DNA of 64,000 nt from Enterobacter pseudoroggenkampii (GTDB lineage: Bacteria > Pseudomonadota > Gammaproteobacteria > Enterobacterales > Enterobacteriaceae). Shown here piece by piece: positions 1-11,560 of the stretch (positions are counted from its first letter, which is position 1; every line of letters begins with the position of its first letter). The DNA is taken from positions 19,330-83,329 of the forward strand of contig NZ_JAPMLV010000011.1 in assembly GCF_026420145.1 (NCBI RefSeq). The letters are read 5' to 3'. The notes under the pieces are model-generated. The model was given only the letters and a program-made list of their open reading frames with translations, made no database searches and had not been told where the DNA came from. The position numbers and the translations under genes are program-made.

Positions 1-1
1 C

Positions 2-541
2 TACTTCCGTCAGGGCGATCCGAACGACTACAGCGATATTCCTACATTGCTCAGCAACCTGGTCAGCAAAGTCCCGGACGCGCAGGTGCTGGCCGACCTC
101 GACCACGTCGCCAGCTGGGCGGCGCGCAACGGGGGCGATCCCCATCGTCTGCTGGTCACCGGTTTCTGCTGGGGCGGACGCATTAGCTGGCTGTATGCCG
201 CGCATAACCCGCAGCTCAAAGCCGCTGTCGCCTGGTACGGCAAACTGGTGGGTGAAAAAACGCTGAATTCACCGAAACATCCGGTTGATATCGCCACCGA
301 GTTGAATGCCCCCGTGTTAGGGCTTTACGGCGGTCAGGACACCGGTATTTCGCTGGATTCGGTAGAAACCATGCGCCATGCGCTCCGCGCGGCAAATGCG
401 AAGGCGGAGATTGTAGTTTACCCGGATGCCGGGCATGCGTTTAACGCCGACTATCGTCCGAGCTATCACGCTGAATCGGCGAAAGATGGATGGCAGCGGA
501 TGCTTACGTGGTTCCGTCAGTACGGTGGTAAAAAAGGGTAA
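2..541 (+). CDS. dlhH: Dienelactone hydrolase family protein (partial, 5' end cut off)
   Basis: This is the C-terminal 179 residues of a dienelactone hydrolase-like alpha/beta hydrolase; the frame is open from the left edge, so the true start lies outside the window. The nucleophile elbow GFCWGGR carries a cysteine where most hydrolases have serine. The remaining triad members are probably the Asp of GQDTG and the His of AGHAF, as in the family. The sequence closely resembles E. coli YsgA/DlhH. That gene also lies next to metE, which supports the name. The physiological substrate in enterobacteria is not established. The next gene begins 38 bp downstream and may be co-transcribed. Confidence 0.9.
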   Translation, partial: YFRQGDPNDYSDIPTLLSNLVSKVPDAQVLADLDHVASWAARNGGDPHRLLVTGFCWGGRISWLYAAHNPQLKAAVAWYGKLVGEKTLNSPKHPVDIATELNAPVLGLYGGQDTGISLDSVETMRHALRAANAKAEIVVYPDAGHAFNADYRPSYHAESAKDGWQRMLTWFRQYGGKKG

Positions 542-567
542 GCCTTTCCCATCATCATGACGCATAA

Positions 568-2043
<1,476 letters not shown>

Positions 2044-2052
2044 GTACGATAA

Positions 2053-2072
2053 GGCCGGGCTGGCACCCGGCC
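2053..2072. repeat. REP-like palindrome between convergent genes
   Basis: GGCCGGG and CCCGGCC form a perfect 7-bp stem around a 6-nt loop. It lies between the convergent ends of the glycosidase and metE. There is no T-run on either side, so it is more likely a truncated REP palindrome that blocks 3' exonucleases than an intrinsic terminator. Confidence 0.55.
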
Positions 2073-2086
2073 ATCGCGCGTCACAA

Positions 2087-4348
2087 TTATGCCTGACGCA
2101 ACTTCTGTGCTGCCTTCACCATGTTCGCCAGCGCCGCACGCGTCTCCGGCCAGCCGCGGGTTTTCAGGCCGCAGTCCGGATTCACCCACAGGCGCTCAGC
2201 CGGAATGCGCTGGGCCGCTTTTTTCAGCAGGGCTTCAATCCACTCCACGCTCGGCACGTTCGGGGAGTGAATGTCGTACACGCCCGGCCCGATTTCGTTC
2301 GGGTAGTCGAATTCTTCAAACGACTCCAGCAGCTCCATGTCAGAGCGCGACGTCTCAATGGTGATCACGTCGGCGTCCAGCGCGGCAATCGAATCCATGA
2401 TGTCATTAAATTCGCAGTAACACATGTGGGTGTGGATCTGGGTGTCGTCCTTCGCCACCGCGGCGTTGATGCGGAACGCTTCCACACCCCACTGCAGGTA
2501 GGCATCCCAGTCGCTGCGGCGCAGCGGCAGACCTTCGCGCAGGGCCGGTTCGTCAATCTGAATAATGCCAATGCCTGCTGCTTCCAGATCCGCCACTTCA
2601 TCACGCAGTGCCAGGGCAATCTGTTTGGCGATGGTTTCACGGGTCACGTCTTCACGCGGGAAGGACCAGCAAAGAATGGTCACCGGACCAGTGAGCATGC
2701 CTTTCACCGGCTTGTCCGTGAGGGACTGCGCGTATTTCGCCCATTCCACGGTGATCGCTTCCGGGCGGCTGACGTCACCGATAACCACTGGTGGCTTCAC
2801 GCAGCGGGAGCCATAGCTCTGCACCCAGCCGTTTTGGGTAAACACAAAGCCGTCGAGATGCTCACCGAAGTATTCCACCATGTCGTTACGCTCGGCCTCA
2901 CCGTGCACCAGCACGTCCAGACCCAGCCGCTCCTGCTCGATAATCGCCTGCTTGATGTGTTCGGCAATACCGGTGCGGTAGTGATTCGCATCCAGATTGC
3001 CCTTTTTGAAGTCCAGACGCAGGCCACGGATTTCGGTGGTTTGCGGGAAGGAACCTATGGTGGTGGTCGGCCACGCAGGCAGGTTGAAGCGGGCACGCTG
3101 CGCTTCAGCGCGGACTTCATACGGGCTCTGACGCTGGCTGTCCTGGGCGGTGATGGCCGCCAGACGTTTTTCCACCGCCGGGTTATGCACACGCGCCGAG
3201 TGACGACGCGCCTGGATCGGTGCGCTCCATTCGGCGATCGCCGCCGTGTCGCCGCTGTTCAGCGCATCGCGCAGCAGCGTCAGCTCTTCACATTTTTGCA
3301 GGGCGAAGGCAAACCAGCTTTTCACCTCAGCATCCAGACGGGTTTCGACGCTCAAATCGATCGGGCTGTGCAGCAGGGAGCAGGACGAAGCCACCCACAG
3401 CTCACGTTTGCCGACGATGTCTTTTATTTGAGCGTATTTCCCGGTGAGATCGGCACGCCAGACGTTACGACCGTTAATCAGCCCGGCGGAAAGCAGCCAG
3501 TCCACAGGCAGGCGCTTATGCAGCTCCGCCACATCGTCTTTACCGTGTACGAGGTCAACGTGCAGACCCTGAACCGGCAACGCGGTAATGGTGTTAAGGT
3601 TCGGCGTTACGCCTTCGAAATAGGTGGTCAGCAGCAGCTTCACTTGCCCCGCCAGCGCGTCATACGCCGGTTTGAAGGCATCGTGCCAAACCTTGGGCAG
3701 TTCGAGCACCAGCGCCGGCTCGTCGATTTGCACCCACTGAATGCCGCGTTTGCCCAGCTCAATCAGCACCTGTTTGTAGACCGGCAGAATGTCCTTCAGC
3801 AGGCTGAGTCGGTCAAACTGCTCGCCTTTTACTTTACCCAGCCACAGGTACGTTACCGGCCCGAGCAGAACCGGTTTCACCTGATGGCCCAGCGCCAGCG
3901 CTTCGTCCACTTCATCCAGAAGCTGCGTCCAGGTCAGCCTGAACTGCTGACCTTTCACGAACTCCGGCACCATATAGTGATAGTTGGTGTTGAACCACTT
4001 GGTCATTTCCGCCGCTGCCGCTGGCTCACCCGTTGGCGCACGGCCACGGCCGATGCGGAACAGGGTATCGATATCTACCGATCCATCTTTGTTCTGATGA
4101 CGAGCCGGCACGTTGCCAAGCAGCAGGCTGGTCGTCAGAACATGGTCGTACCAGGCGAAATCGCCCACCGGCAACAGGTCAATGCCCGCCTGTTTTTGCT
4201 GAGCCCAGTGACGAGCGCGCAACTCGCGTCCCACCGCCAGCAGTTCTTCACGGGTGGCGTTCCCCGCCCAGTAGCTTTCTTGCGCTTTTTTCAGTTCGCG
4301 ACGCAGGCCAACGCGAGGGAAACCGAGTGTGTGATTGCGGATTGTCAT
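2087..4348 (-). CDS. metE: Cobalamin-independent methionine synthase
   Basis: This enzyme transfers the methyl group of 5-methyltetrahydropteroyltri-glutamate to homocysteine, the last step of methionine synthesis, without vitamin B12. The 753-residue length equals that of E. coli MetE. The zinc site is visible as the His and Cys of HTHMCYC, the Glu of ITIETSRSD and the Cys of [11 protein letters not shown]. The N-terminal half is the decayed duplicate barrel typical of the family. The ATG at 4348 follows a GAGGAA ribosome binding site. It is divergent from metR, its activator. Expression is expected to be activated by MetR with homocysteine and repressed by MetJ with S-adenosylmethionine. 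Confidence 0.98.
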   Translation of the reverse strand: MTIRNHTLGFPRVGLRRELKKAQESYWAGNATREELLAVGRELRARHWAQQKQAGIDLLPVGDFAWYDHVLTTSLLLGNVPARHQNKDGSVDIDTLFRIGRGRAPTGEPAAAAEMTKWFNTNYHYMVPEFVKGQQFRLTWTQLLDEVDEALALGHQVKPVLLGPVTYLWLGKVKGEQFDRLSLLKDILPVYKQVLIELGKRGIQWVQIDEPALVLELPKVWHDAFKPAYDALAGQVKLLLTTYFEGVTPNLNTITALPVQGLHVDLVHGKDDVAELHKRLPVDWLLSAGLINGRNVWRADLTGKYAQIKDIVGKRELWVASSCSLLHSPIDLSVETRLDAEVKSWFAFALQKCEELTLLRDALNSGDTAAIAEWSAPIQARRHSARVHNPAVEKRLAAITAQDSQRQSPYEVRAEAQRARFNLPAWPTTTIGSFPQTTEIRGLRLDFKKGNLDANHYRTGIAEHIKQAIIEQERLGLDVLVHGEAERNDMVEYFGEHLDGFVFTQNGWVQSYGSRCVKPPVVIGDVSRPEAITVEWAKYAQSLTDKPVKGMLTGPVTILCWSFPREDVTRETIAKQIALALRDEVADLEAAGIGIIQIDEPALREGLPLRRSDWDAYLQWGVEAFRINAAVAKDDTQIHTHMCYCEFNDIMDSIAALDADVITIETSRSDMELLESFEEFDYPNEIGPGVYDIHSPNVPSVEWIEALLKKAAQRIPAERLWVNPDCGLKTRGWPETRAALANMVKAAQKLRQA

Positions 4349-4417
4349 GTTTTCTTCCTCTAATTAATTGTAAATCCTTTGGATTTTGAATTTAGGGAAG
4401 GCGGCAAGTTTGCTCAT

Positions 4418-4449
4418 CCCCGGGAGCTTACATGAGTAAGTGACCGGGG
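4418..4449. promoter_or_regulatory. Long imperfect hairpin in the metE-metR control region
   Basis: CCCCGG (4418-4423) pairs with CCGGGG (4444-4449). Nested inside is a perfect CTTAC-ATGA-GTAAG inverted repeat (4427-4440). The whole element could be a DNA operator or an RNA hairpin in the metE 5' leader. It lies about 70 bp upstream of the metE start, where regulatory sites are expected. Its function is not known to me. Confidence 0.45.
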
Positions 4450-4497
4450 TGGGTAAACGCAGCCAACGCACCATAAATTTAAAAGACGAAGGATTTT

Positions 4498-4521
4498 AGC
4501 CGTCCAGATGTTTACACATCC
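4498..4521. promoter_or_regulatory. Candidate tandem MetJ boxes
   Basis: Three consecutive octamers, AGCCGTCC, AGATGTTT and ACACATCC, resemble the met-box consensus AGACGTCT. Together they match the tandem arrangement that MetJ needs. They lie upstream of metR in the divergent control region. The match is imperfect, so this is a candidate only. Confidence 0.4.
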
Positions 4522-4572
4522 ATAATTGGCAGTTACTGTATATTCCTCAAGCGCAATATGTTCATGGCGAAG

Positions 4573-4585
4573 TGAAGGACTTTCA
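4573..4585. promoter_or_regulatory. Candidate MetR site overlapping the metR start
   Basis: TGAA-GGACT-TTCA fits the MetR consensus TGAA-N5-TTCA exactly. It also covers the metR Shine-Dalgarno GAAGGA and start codon, so part of the match is forced by translation signals. Autorepression of metR by MetR is known in E. coli. Confidence 0.35.
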
Positions 4586-5538
4586 TGATCGAGATAAAAC
4601 ACCTGAAAACGCTACAAGCGTTGCGGAACTGCGGCTCGCTCGCGGCTGCGGCTGCCACGCTGCACCAGACCCAGTCCGCCCTTTCTCACCAGTTCAGCGA
4701 TCTGGAACAACGACTCGGCTTCCGTCTTTTTGTGCGTAAGAGCCAGCCCCTGCGCTTTACGCCGCAAGGTGAGATCCTGTTGCAGCTGGCGAATCAGGTC
4801 CTGCCGCAAATCGCCAGCGCGCTGCAGGCGTGTAACGAACCGCAACAAACCACGCTGCGTATCGCCATTGAGTGCCACAGCTGTATTCAGTGGCTGACCC
4901 CCGCGCTTGAGAACTTCCGCCAGAAGTGGCCGCAGGTGGAGATGGACTTCAAATCCGGCGTGACCTTTGATCCGCAGCCGTCCCTGCAGCAGGGCGAGCT
5001 GGACCTGGTGATGACCTCTGACATCCTGCCGCGCAGCGGCCTGCACTATTCGCCGATGTTTGATTATGAAGTGCGCCTGGTCCTGGCACCGGATCATCCG
5101 CTGGCGGCGAAAACGCGCATCACGCCGGAAGACCTGGCGACGGAAACGCTGCTGATTTACCCGGTTCAGCGCAGTCGTCTGGATATCTGGCGCCACTTCC
5201 TGCAGCCCGCGGGCATCAGTCCGCAGCTGAAAAGCGTGGATAACACCCTGCTGTTGATTCAGATGGTGGCGGCCAGAATGGGTATCGCGGCGCTGCCGCA
5301 CTGGGTGGTAGAGAGCTTTGAACGCCAGGGTCTTGTGCAGACCAAAACCCTGGGTGAAGGACTGTGGAGCCGACTGTACGCCGCCGTGCGCGATGGCGAG
5401 CAGCGTCAGCCGATTACGGAGGCGTTTATTCGCTCAGCGCGGAACCACGCGTGCGACCATCTTCCGTTTGTGCGGAGCGCGGAGCGACCCAGCGGCGATG
5501 GACCCACAGCGAAGCCAGGATCACCGCTCCCCCAATAA
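4585..5538 (+). CDS. metR: LysR-type activator of methionine synthesis genes
   Basis: A 317-residue LysR-family regulator, the same length as E. coli MetR. The N-terminal winged helix-turn-helix (about residues 1-60) contains [19 protein letters not shown], and the remainder is the co-inducer domain that senses homocysteine. It is transcribed divergently from metE, its main target. The last 113 bp overlap the 3' end of convergent yigM, so both C-termini are encoded by the same DNA on opposite strands. The ATG at 4585 follows GAAGGA at 4575-4580. Confidence 0.97.
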   Translation: MIEIKHLKTLQALRNCGSLAAAAATLHQTQSALSHQFSDLEQRLGFRLFVRKSQPLRFTPQGEILLQLANQVLPQIASALQACNEPQQTTLRIAIECHSCIQWLTPALENFRQKWPQVEMDFKSGVTFDPQPSLQQGELDLVMTSDILPRSGLHYSPMFDYEVRLVLAPDHPLAAKTRITPEDLATETLLIYPVQRSRLDIWRHFLQPAGISPQLKSVDNTLLLIQMVAARMGIAALPHWVVESFERQGLVQTKTLGEGLWSRLYAAVRDGEQRQPITEAFIRSARNHACDHLPFVRSAERPSGDGPTAKPGSPLPQ

Positions 5539-6325
5539 GGAAGCTCGGCCAGTGCGGCTGTTGCTGCCAGATGGCGAGGTTGACCAACAACCCAGCCGGG
5601 ACATGCACATTGTTCATGATCCCCAGCGTACCGGCGTCGACCTGCGTCGCGCCGTAGTTCCACATGAAGTACCCCAACCCGGAAGCCACGACGCCCAGCC
5701 AGATCAGCACGCCCCACTGCACGGCGGTGGTCGGCAGCTTGTGCGGGTTACCGAGCATAAACCACGCCGCCACTGCGACAATCGCGGCGCCCATATAAAA
5801 CCAGGCGAACGCGTTATGCTGCGGCATCGGGCGGGTTTCCATCAGGCGCTTATAGCCCACCATGCCGATGGCGAAACTGATATTGGCGAGCTGGACGAAC
5901 ATCAGTCCGGTCCAGAAGTGATCGCTGACTTTGTCGTAGCGAATAATCGCCGCGCCAATCACCGCCAGCGCCGCGCTAAGCAGGTATCCCCAGCGCAGGC
6001 GGCGTTTACTCAGCAGATCGTATATCAGCGTGATGTAGAGCGGCGTCAGCACGGTAAAGAGCAGGAATTCCGAGACGGACAGATAGACGTAAGCCCGGAA
6101 GCTGAACAGGTACATGATGCCGAGCTGCATCGCCCCCACCAGCATGTACAGCACAATCGTTTTCAGCGATTGCCCGCGCGTGCGCAGAAACGGCAGGAAT
6201 ACCAGCGCCGCCAGCCCCACGCGCATCAGCACCGAGAAGTAGCTGTCGACCGAACCGGCAAGGTATTCGCCAATCAGGCTAAAGGAGAAGGCCCACAGGA
6301 TAGTGGTGATAATGAGTAGCGCCAC
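5426..6325 (-). CDS. yigM: EamA-family biotin transporter
   Basis: A 299-residue inner-membrane protein with about ten hydrophobic helices and the two-repeat architecture of the EamA/DMT family. It is closely similar along its length to E. coli YigM, reported as a biotin importer. The start is GTG at 6325 (residues MALLIITTI), matching the E. coli N-terminus; no strong Shine-Dalgarno is evident. Its 3' end overlaps convergent metR by 113 bp. Confidence 0.93.
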   Translation of the reverse strand: MALLIITTILWAFSFSLIGEYLAGSVDSYFSVLMRVGLAALVFLPFLRTRGQSLKTIVLYMLVGAMQLGIMYLFSFRAYVYLSVSEFLLFTVLTPLYITLIYDLLSKRRLRWGYLLSAALAVIGAAIIRYDKVSDHFWTGLMFVQLANISFAIGMVGYKRLMETRPMPQHNAFAWFYMGAAIVAVAAWFMLGNPHKLPTTAVQWGVLIWLGVVASGLGYFMWNYGATQVDAGTLGIMNNVHVPAGLLVNLAIWQQQPHWPSFLIGGAVILASLWVHRRWVAPRSAQTEDGRTRGSALSE

Positions 6326-6407
6326 AATGCTTGTCTCTCAGAAAGAAGGAGAGGCATTGTAGCGAACTCTTTGGTTGACATCTGAGCAATAAACAATCAA
6401 ATGAAGA

Positions 6408-7208
6408 TTATTCAAGGAACAGTTTGCGCAGGTATTTCGGTACCGCATTGTCTGCGTTGGTGCCGATCACTTCCAGCTCCGGGTGCAAATCTTTCAGGCG
6501 CTGGTGCGCATTCTCCATAATGCAGCCCTTGCCTGCCATCGACAGCATTTCGGCATCGTTCATGCCGTCACCAAAGGCGATACAGTCTTTCAGCTCAAAG
6601 CCCAGACGTTTCGCGACGGCTTCCAGCGCGTGGCCTTTGGAGACGCCACCCGCCATCACTTCCAGACAGGTCAGGGTTGAGAAGCTCACATTGACGCGAT
6701 CGCCCCAGCGGGCGTTGATTGCCTGTTCCAGCGGGAGCAGTTCTTCATGGCTGTCGCAGGTAAAGAACACCTTACTGATCCCCTCCGGCTCCAGCAGACC
6801 CGGCTCGTACAGGGAGTAGTTAAATACCGCTTCTTTGAAGAAACGCATTTCATCCGGGCGGTGGCGGTTCATGAACCAGTCGTCGTCACGATAAACGTTG
6901 GTGACGATAGCCGGATTATTGTGCACCACGCCAAACAGATCGGCGGCAATATCGCGATCCAGGTTGTGGGTGAAGATCAGGTTGCCGTTGGTATCATGCA
7001 CGCGCGCACCGTTGGAGGTGATCATGTACGATTTGATCTCAAGATTATCGCGGATCTGCCCCACGTCGACGTGGTGGCGGCCGGTGGCAAACACAAAGTT
7101 CACGCCCCGTGCCGTCAGCAGCTTTAGGGTCTCTTTCGCGTAAGGCGACAGGGTGTGGTCAGGGGAAAGCAGCGTGCCATCTAAATCAGATGCAACAACC
7201 TGGTACAT
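6408..7208 (-). CDS. yigL: HAD-superfamily (Cof-type) sugar/pyridoxal phosphatase
   Basis: A 266-residue HAD phosphatase of the Cof subfamily. The catalytic DLDGT motif is at residues 8-12, where the first Asp is the nucleophile and the second the acid/base. The C-terminal FGDGMNDAEM motif binds magnesium. E. coli YigL dephosphorylates sugar phosphates and pyridoxal phosphate, and is a target of SgrS sRNA during glucose-phosphate stress. The ATG at 7208 was chosen because MYQVVASDLDGT is the family N-terminus; the frame extends about 70 codons further upstream without similarity. pldB lies 31 bp upstream and probably shares the transcript. In Salmonella SgrS acts on a pldB-yigL transcript. 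Confidence 0.95.
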   Translation of the reverse strand: MYQVVASDLDGTLLSPDHTLSPYAKETLKLLTARGVNFVFATGRHHVDVGQIRDNLEIKSYMITSNGARVHDTNGNLIFTHNLDRDIAADLFGVVHNNPAIVTNVYRDDDWFMNRHRPDEMRFFKEAVFNYSLYEPGLLEPEGISKVFFTCDSHEELLPLEQAINARWGDRVNVSFSTLTCLEVMAGGVSKGHALEAVAKRLGFELKDCIAFGDGMNDAEMLSMAGKGCIMENAHQRLKDLHPELEVIGTNADNAVPKYLRKLFLE

Positions 7209-7239
7209 AGGGATTTCAACCTCTGGTGGAAAACAATAA

Positions 7240-8232
7240 TCAATTATGCCTGTTGAAAAATTCAACAATGGCGTTGAGCGCGACTGAGCGCATAGCGTCC
7301 TTTTCAAAAAGGATCTCATGGTACGCGCCGTTAATGACCAGCGGTTTTCCCCCTTCACAAGGGTGACCGGCGGCCGCACGCAGTTCAGAATAGCGGTCAT
7401 GCATGCGGTTATCCACCACACGCTCTTCTTCCGCCTGAATCAGGAGTGTTGGTGTATCGTCATTGCCGACACCCGCCAGAACCTGCTCACCGGCAAGGAT
7501 ACCTTCCCGCACCCAGTGGTAGGTCGGGCCCCCCACGCGCAGGCGCGGTTCATCGGCATAAAAACGCAGGTTACGACGATACCGCTGGCGACTGTGGGTC
7601 AGAACGTTCATCGCAAACGGCAGTGCCCGCCAGCGTCCCGTCCCGATGGCATAGCCTTCCCGAATGCGCTGATGGCCCTCAGCCCAGTCAAGAATATGAC
7701 GCACCATCCAGTCAGGAAAACGCATGACGATGCCATACATCGGCGCGGTGAGCGCAATGGCGTCGCACTGGTGAGCGTGGCGCTGTAAAAACAGCGTTGA
7801 AATCGCACCGCCCATCGAGTGCGCCAGAATATAGCGCTTCCGCCAGGGGCCGGGCTCGACCTCCTGCTGCCAGAACGCGGCAAGATCGTCGACGTAATCG
7901 CTGAAGTTATCCACGTGGCCGCGATGCGTATCCGATAGCAGGCGGCCAGAAAGCCCCTGCCCGCGGTGATCGATAATCAACACATCGAAGCCCAGATGGA
8001 ACAGGTCATAGGCCAGTTCGGCGTATTTGATGTAGCTCTCGATACGCCCGGGGCAGACCACGATGACCCGGTCATTTTTCTTATCGTGAAAACGCACAAA
8101 GCGTACCGGTATATCACCGACGCCCGTAAACTCATCTTCCTCACGCTGGCGCCAGAAATCGGTCAGCGGCCCCATGGAGAAAGCAGCAAATGCGTTTTCT
8201 CGTGTTTCCCAGTCCTTTTTCTGCTGAAACAT
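7240..8232 (-). CDS. pldB: Lysophospholipase L2
   Basis: A 330-residue alpha/beta hydrolase that removes the acyl chain from lysophospholipids at the inner membrane. The nucleophile elbow is AHSMGG. The His of GAYHEILF and an upstream Asp probably complete the triad. I chose the ATG at 8232 (MFQQKKDW), the start of the E. coli protein, over an in-frame GTG at 8247 that adds MSRNP. The long 5' part of yigL messages in related bacteria comes from this gene, so its 3' end may also matter for sRNA control of yigL (inference). Confidence 0.95.
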   Translation of the reverse strand: MFQQKKDWETRENAFAAFSMGPLTDFWRQREEDEFTGVGDIPVRFVRFHDKKNDRVIVVCPGRIESYIKYAELAYDLFHLGFDVLIIDHRGQGLSGRLLSDTHRGHVDNFSDYVDDLAAFWQQEVEPGPWRKRYILAHSMGGAISTLFLQRHAHQCDAIALTAPMYGIVMRFPDWMVRHILDWAEGHQRIREGYAIGTGRWRALPFAMNVLTHSRQRYRRNLRFYADEPRLRVGGPTYHWVREGILAGEQVLAGVGNDDTPTLLIQAEEERVVDNRMHDRYSELRAAAGHPCEGGKPLVINGAYHEILFEKDAMRSVALNAIVEFFNRHN

Positions 8233-8341
8233 CGGGTTTCTACTCACCTAAGCCAAGGAATATCGTTTTTTCGTAACCGGTCACAAAATGACTCAACAAT
8301 AGCGTATTGTGGCATAAAAACAGACGATTCGGGAGTTTCAA

Positions 8342-8962
8342 ATGACCTTCGAGTGGTGGTTCGCTTACCTGCTGACATCCATCATCCTTAGCCTTTCACC
8401 GGGCTCGGGCGCCATTAACACCATGACCACCTCCATCAACCACGGCTATCGCGGTGCGGCAGCGTCAATTGCCGGTTTGCAGACCGGGCTGGGCATTCAT
8501 ATCGTGCTGGTTGGGATTGGTCTGGGGACTCTGTTCTCCCGCTCGGTACTGGCCTTTGAGGTGCTGAAATGGGCCGGGGCGGCGTATCTGATTTGGCTCG
8601 GCATCCAGCAGTGGCGCGCGGCAGGCTCCATCAACCTGAACACGCTCGCGCAGACGCAAAACCGCGGCCATCTGTTTAAGCGTGCGGTGTTCGTCAACCT
8701 GACCAACCCGAAGAGCATCGTGTTCCTCGCCGCGCTGTTCCCGCAGTTTATCGTGCCGCATCAGCCCCAGGTGATGCAGTACGTGGTGCTGGGCGCGACC
8801 ACCATTATTGTCGATATCATCGTGATGATTGGTTACGCGACGCTGGCGCAGCGGATTGCGGCGTGGATTAAAGGGCCTAAGCAGATGAAGGCCCTGAATA
8901 AAGTCTTTGGCTCGCTGTTTATGCTGGTTGGCGCGCTGCTTGCGTCAGCGCGTCATGCTTAG
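8342..8962 (+). CDS. rhtB: Homoserine/homoserine lactone exporter
   Basis: A 206-residue LysE-superfamily inner-membrane exporter with about six transmembrane helices, nearly identical to E. coli RhtB. The family signature [12 protein letters not shown] follows the first helix. It exports homoserine and related amino acids. The stop codon overlaps that of convergent rhtC by 2-3 bp at 8959-8962, so the two exporters meet tail to tail with no terminator between them. Confidence 0.95.
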   Translation: MTFEWWFAYLLTSIILSLSPGSGAINTMTTSINHGYRGAAASIAGLQTGLGIHIVLVGIGLGTLFSRSVLAFEVLKWAGAAYLIWLGIQQWRAAGSINLNTLAQTQNRGHLFKRAVFVNLTNPKSIVFLAALFPQFIVPHQPQVMQYVVLGATTIIVDIIVMIGYATLAQRIAAWIKGPKQMKALNKVFGSLFMLVGALLASARHA

Positions 8963-9579
8963 CGAGAAATGATGAGATGAATGCCGAAGCCGGCGAACAG
9001 CGCGCCGGCGAAGCCATCAATCCACTTCGCGATACGCTGGTAGCCGCGGCGCATCGCCGGTAAGGCGAACAGGCTTGCCACGATGGTAAACCAGGCAAAG
9101 GTTTCAACAACGATCAGCAGGAAGATGCCCCAGCGTGCGCCCGCACCGACGCTATCGCCGACAAACAGCGAGAACACGGAGCCGAAATAGATAATCGCTT
9201 TTGGGTTCGCCAGATTGGTCAGCAGCCCTTTTACAAAGCTGCGGCCGCCCGTTGCCAGCTCCACCTTTGGCTCTTCCGGTTTTTTCTGCTCTTTCTTCAG
9301 CGCCCCGCGCAGCATCTGGTAGCCCATCCAGCACAGGTACAGCCCGCCGCCGACCATAATGATGTTATGCAGCCAGGCCATCTTCGCCAGGATCAGGTTC
9401 AGACCGAGCAGCGCGACTGCCGCCCAGACCATAACGCCCATGGTGATACCGAGCACGCCCATCATCGCCTCTTTGCGGGAGCGGCTGACGGCCGTTTGTG
9501 ACACGAAGAAAAAGTCCGGTCCCGGGCTCATCAGCGCAACGATGTGCACTAACGCCACGGTGAGAAATAGCATCAACAT
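8959..9579 (-). CDS. rhtC: Threonine exporter
   Basis: A 206-residue LysE-superfamily protein with the motif [11 protein letters not shown] after helix 1 and about six transmembrane segments. It is the homologue of E. coli RhtC, which exports threonine. It is a paralogue of the convergent rhtB. It lies just downstream of recQ on the same strand (61 bp gap) and may be part of its transcript. Confidence 0.95.
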   Translation of the reverse strand: MLMLFLTVALVHIVALMSPGPDFFFVSQTAVSRSRKEAMMGVLGITMGVMVWAAVALLGLNLILAKMAWLHNIIMVGGGLYLCWMGYQMLRGALKKEQKKPEEPKVELATGGRSFVKGLLTNLANPKAIIYFGSVFSLFVGDSVGAGARWGIFLLIVVETFAWFTIVASLFALPAMRRGYQRIAKWIDGFAGALFAGFGIHLIISR

Positions 9580-9640
9580 AATTAACTCGCGGGGAAATAA
9601 TTCAGTGAGTCATCATCCTGGCACTTTTTCGCCCGGCTGA

Positions 9641-11470
9641 CTACTCCTCATCATCACCATCGGCGTGAGAGCGGATGAGCGCCATAAACTCTTTACCGAA
9701 GCGCTCCAGCTTGCGCGTCCCCACGCCGTTGACGCTGAGCATCTCGCTGGCGCTGAGCGGCATCTGCTCGGCCATCTCGATGAGCGTCGCGTCGTTGAAC
9801 ACCACGTAAGGCGGGATGTTCTCTTCGTCGGCGATGGCCTTACGCAGCTTGCGCAGTTTGGCGAAAAGCTTGCGGTCGTAGTTGCCGCCGTAGGATTTCT
9901 GCATCACACGTGGCTTCAGGGCGATGACGCGCGGCACGGCGAGCTTGAGCTCAACGTCACCGCGCAGCACCGGACGCGCGGCCTCCGTGAGCTGAAGCGC
10001 GGAGTGCTGGGCAATGTTCTGCGTGGCAAAGCCGAGGTGAATGAGCTGGCGAATGATGCTCACCCAGTGCTCGTGGCTCTGGTCCTTGCCAATACCGTAG
10101 ACAGGCAGCTTGTCGTGGCCCATGTCGCGGATACGCTGATTGTTGGCACCGCGCAGCACTTCCACCACGTAGCCCATCCCGAAGCGTTGATTCACGCGGT
10201 AAATGGTCGAGAGCGCCTTACGCGCGTCCATCAGACCATCGTACTGTTTCGGCGGATCCAGGCAGACATCGCAGTTGCCGCACGGCTCCTGGCGCCCTTC
10301 ACCAAAGTAGTTGAGCAGCACCAGACGGCGGCAGGTTTGCGCTTCAGCAAACGCGCCCATCGCGTTGAGCTTGTGGCGCTCAATATCCTGGAGCTGCCCC
10401 TGCGGTTTCTCTTCCAGACAGCGGCGCAGCCACGCCATATCGGCCGGATCGTAAAACAGCATCGCTTCCGCAGGCAGACCGTCACGTCCGGCGCGACCGG
10501 TTTCCTGATAGTAGGATTCGATATTGCGCGGGATGTCGAAGTGCACCACAAAGCGCACGTTCGGCTTGTTAATCCCCATCCCGAACGCCACCGTCGCAAC
10601 CACGATTTGCAGGTCGTCGCGCTGGAATTTCTCCTGCACGTCGGCGCGGATGTGGTTCTCTAACCCGGCGTGATACGCGGCGGCGCTAAAGCCGCGGTTT
10701 TGCAGACGCGCGGCGGTGTCTTCCACCTTCGCACGGCTGTTGCAGTAGATGATGCCGGACTTGCCGCGCTGCTCCTGGACGTAGCGCAGGAGCTGATCCA
10801 GCGGCTTGAACTTTTCCATCAGCATATAGCGGATGTTAGGGCGGTCGAAGCTGCTGACCTGAATATAGGGGTCGTTCAGCCCCAGCAGGCGAACGATATC
10901 CAGCCGCGTGGTGTCATCCGCCGTGGCGGTGAGCGCCATAAACGGCAGCTCGGGGAAGCGCTGACGCAGTTGGCCGAGGGCAGCGTATTCCGGGCGGAAA
11001 TCGTGTCCCCACTGGGAGATACAGTGCGCTTCATCCACCGCCAGCAGTACCGGGTTCCAGTGCGCCAGATGATCGAGGAAGTTATCCAGCATCAGGCGTT
11101 CCGGGGCGATATACAGCAGGCGGATCTGCCCGGTGCGGCACCCGGCCATCACCTCTTGCTGCTGCTCCCGGGTTTGGGTCGAGTTAAGGCAGGCCGCCGC
11201 GACGCCGTTGGCGAGCAGTTGGTCAACCTGGTCTTTCATTAGCGAAATGAGCGGGGATACCACGACCGTCAGGCCGTTAAGCACCAGCGCGGGCACCTGA
11301 TAACAGAGGGATTTACCGCCGCCGGTCGGCATCACCACCAGGCAGTCACGGCCTTCCAGCACCGTTTCAATGATGGTTTCCTGGCCGGGGCGGAACTGCT
11401 GGTAGCCAAAGGTTTCATGCAAAACCTGTTTAGCCAGCGACTCCTGATTCAATACTTCCGCCTGCGCCAC
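9641..11470 (-). CDS. recQ: ATP-dependent 3'-5' DNA helicase RecQ
   Basis: A 609-residue RecF-pathway helicase that unwinds recombination and stalled-fork structures. Helicase domain 1 has Walker A PTGGGKS and the box DEAHC. Domain 2 contains TGRAGRDG. The zinc-binding RQC region includes the cysteines of CRR and CGNCDVC, and the HRDC domain forms the last roughly 80 residues (SASEMLSVNGVGTRKLERFG). The start is GTG at 11470 (protein VAQAEVLNQ), preceded by GGGG and matching the E. coli N-terminus. The open frame continues 21 codons upstream to an ATG at 11533, but that extension has no recognisable similarity. Confidence 0.96.
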   Translation of the reverse strand: MAQAEVLNQESLAKQVLHETFGYQQFRPGQETIIETVLEGRDCLVVMPTGGGKSLCYQVPALVLNGLTVVVSPLISLMKDQVDQLLANGVAAACLNSTQTREQQQEVMAGCRTGQIRLLYIAPERLMLDNFLDHLAHWNPVLLAVDEAHCISQWGHDFRPEYAALGQLRQRFPELPFMALTATADDTTRLDIVRLLGLNDPYIQVSSFDRPNIRYMLMEKFKPLDQLLRYVQEQRGKSGIIYCNSRAKVEDTAARLQNRGFSAAAYHAGLENHIRADVQEKFQRDDLQIVVATVAFGMGINKPNVRFVVHFDIPRNIESYYQETGRAGRDGLPAEAMLFYDPADMAWLRRCLEEKPQGQLQDIERHKLNAMGAFAEAQTCRRLVLLNYFGEGRQEPCGNCDVCLDPPKQYDGLMDARKALSTIYRVNQRFGMGYVVEVLRGANNQRIRDMGHDKLPVYGIGKDQSHEHWVSIIRQLIHLGFATQNIAQHSALQLTEAARPVLRGDVELKLAVPRVIALKPRVMQKSYGGNYDRKLFAKLRKLRKAIADEENIPPYVVFNDATLIEMAEQMPLSASEMLSVNGVGTRKLERFGKEFMALIRSHADGDDEE

Positions 11471-11560
11471 GTTAACCCCATATGCCTGAAATGAAACAGG
11501 CGCTATTTTCAGCGCCTGAGAGAGAAACTTCAACGTTTAACGCAAAAACATTCGAGCAGC

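Noticed and set aside
2267..4363. A 698-codon open frame antisense to metE
   Set aside because: metE on the other strand is a full-length, motif-complete gene. The antisense frame has no recognisable domain and is a by-product of GC-rich codon use. The same applies to long antisense frames over ilvA (53926-55491), ilvD (55497-57086) and recQ (9665-10663).
11471..11533. N-terminal extension of RecQ to an ATG
   Set aside because: The GTG at 11470 matches the known N-terminus and has a GGGG ribosome site; the extra 21 residues have no similarity.
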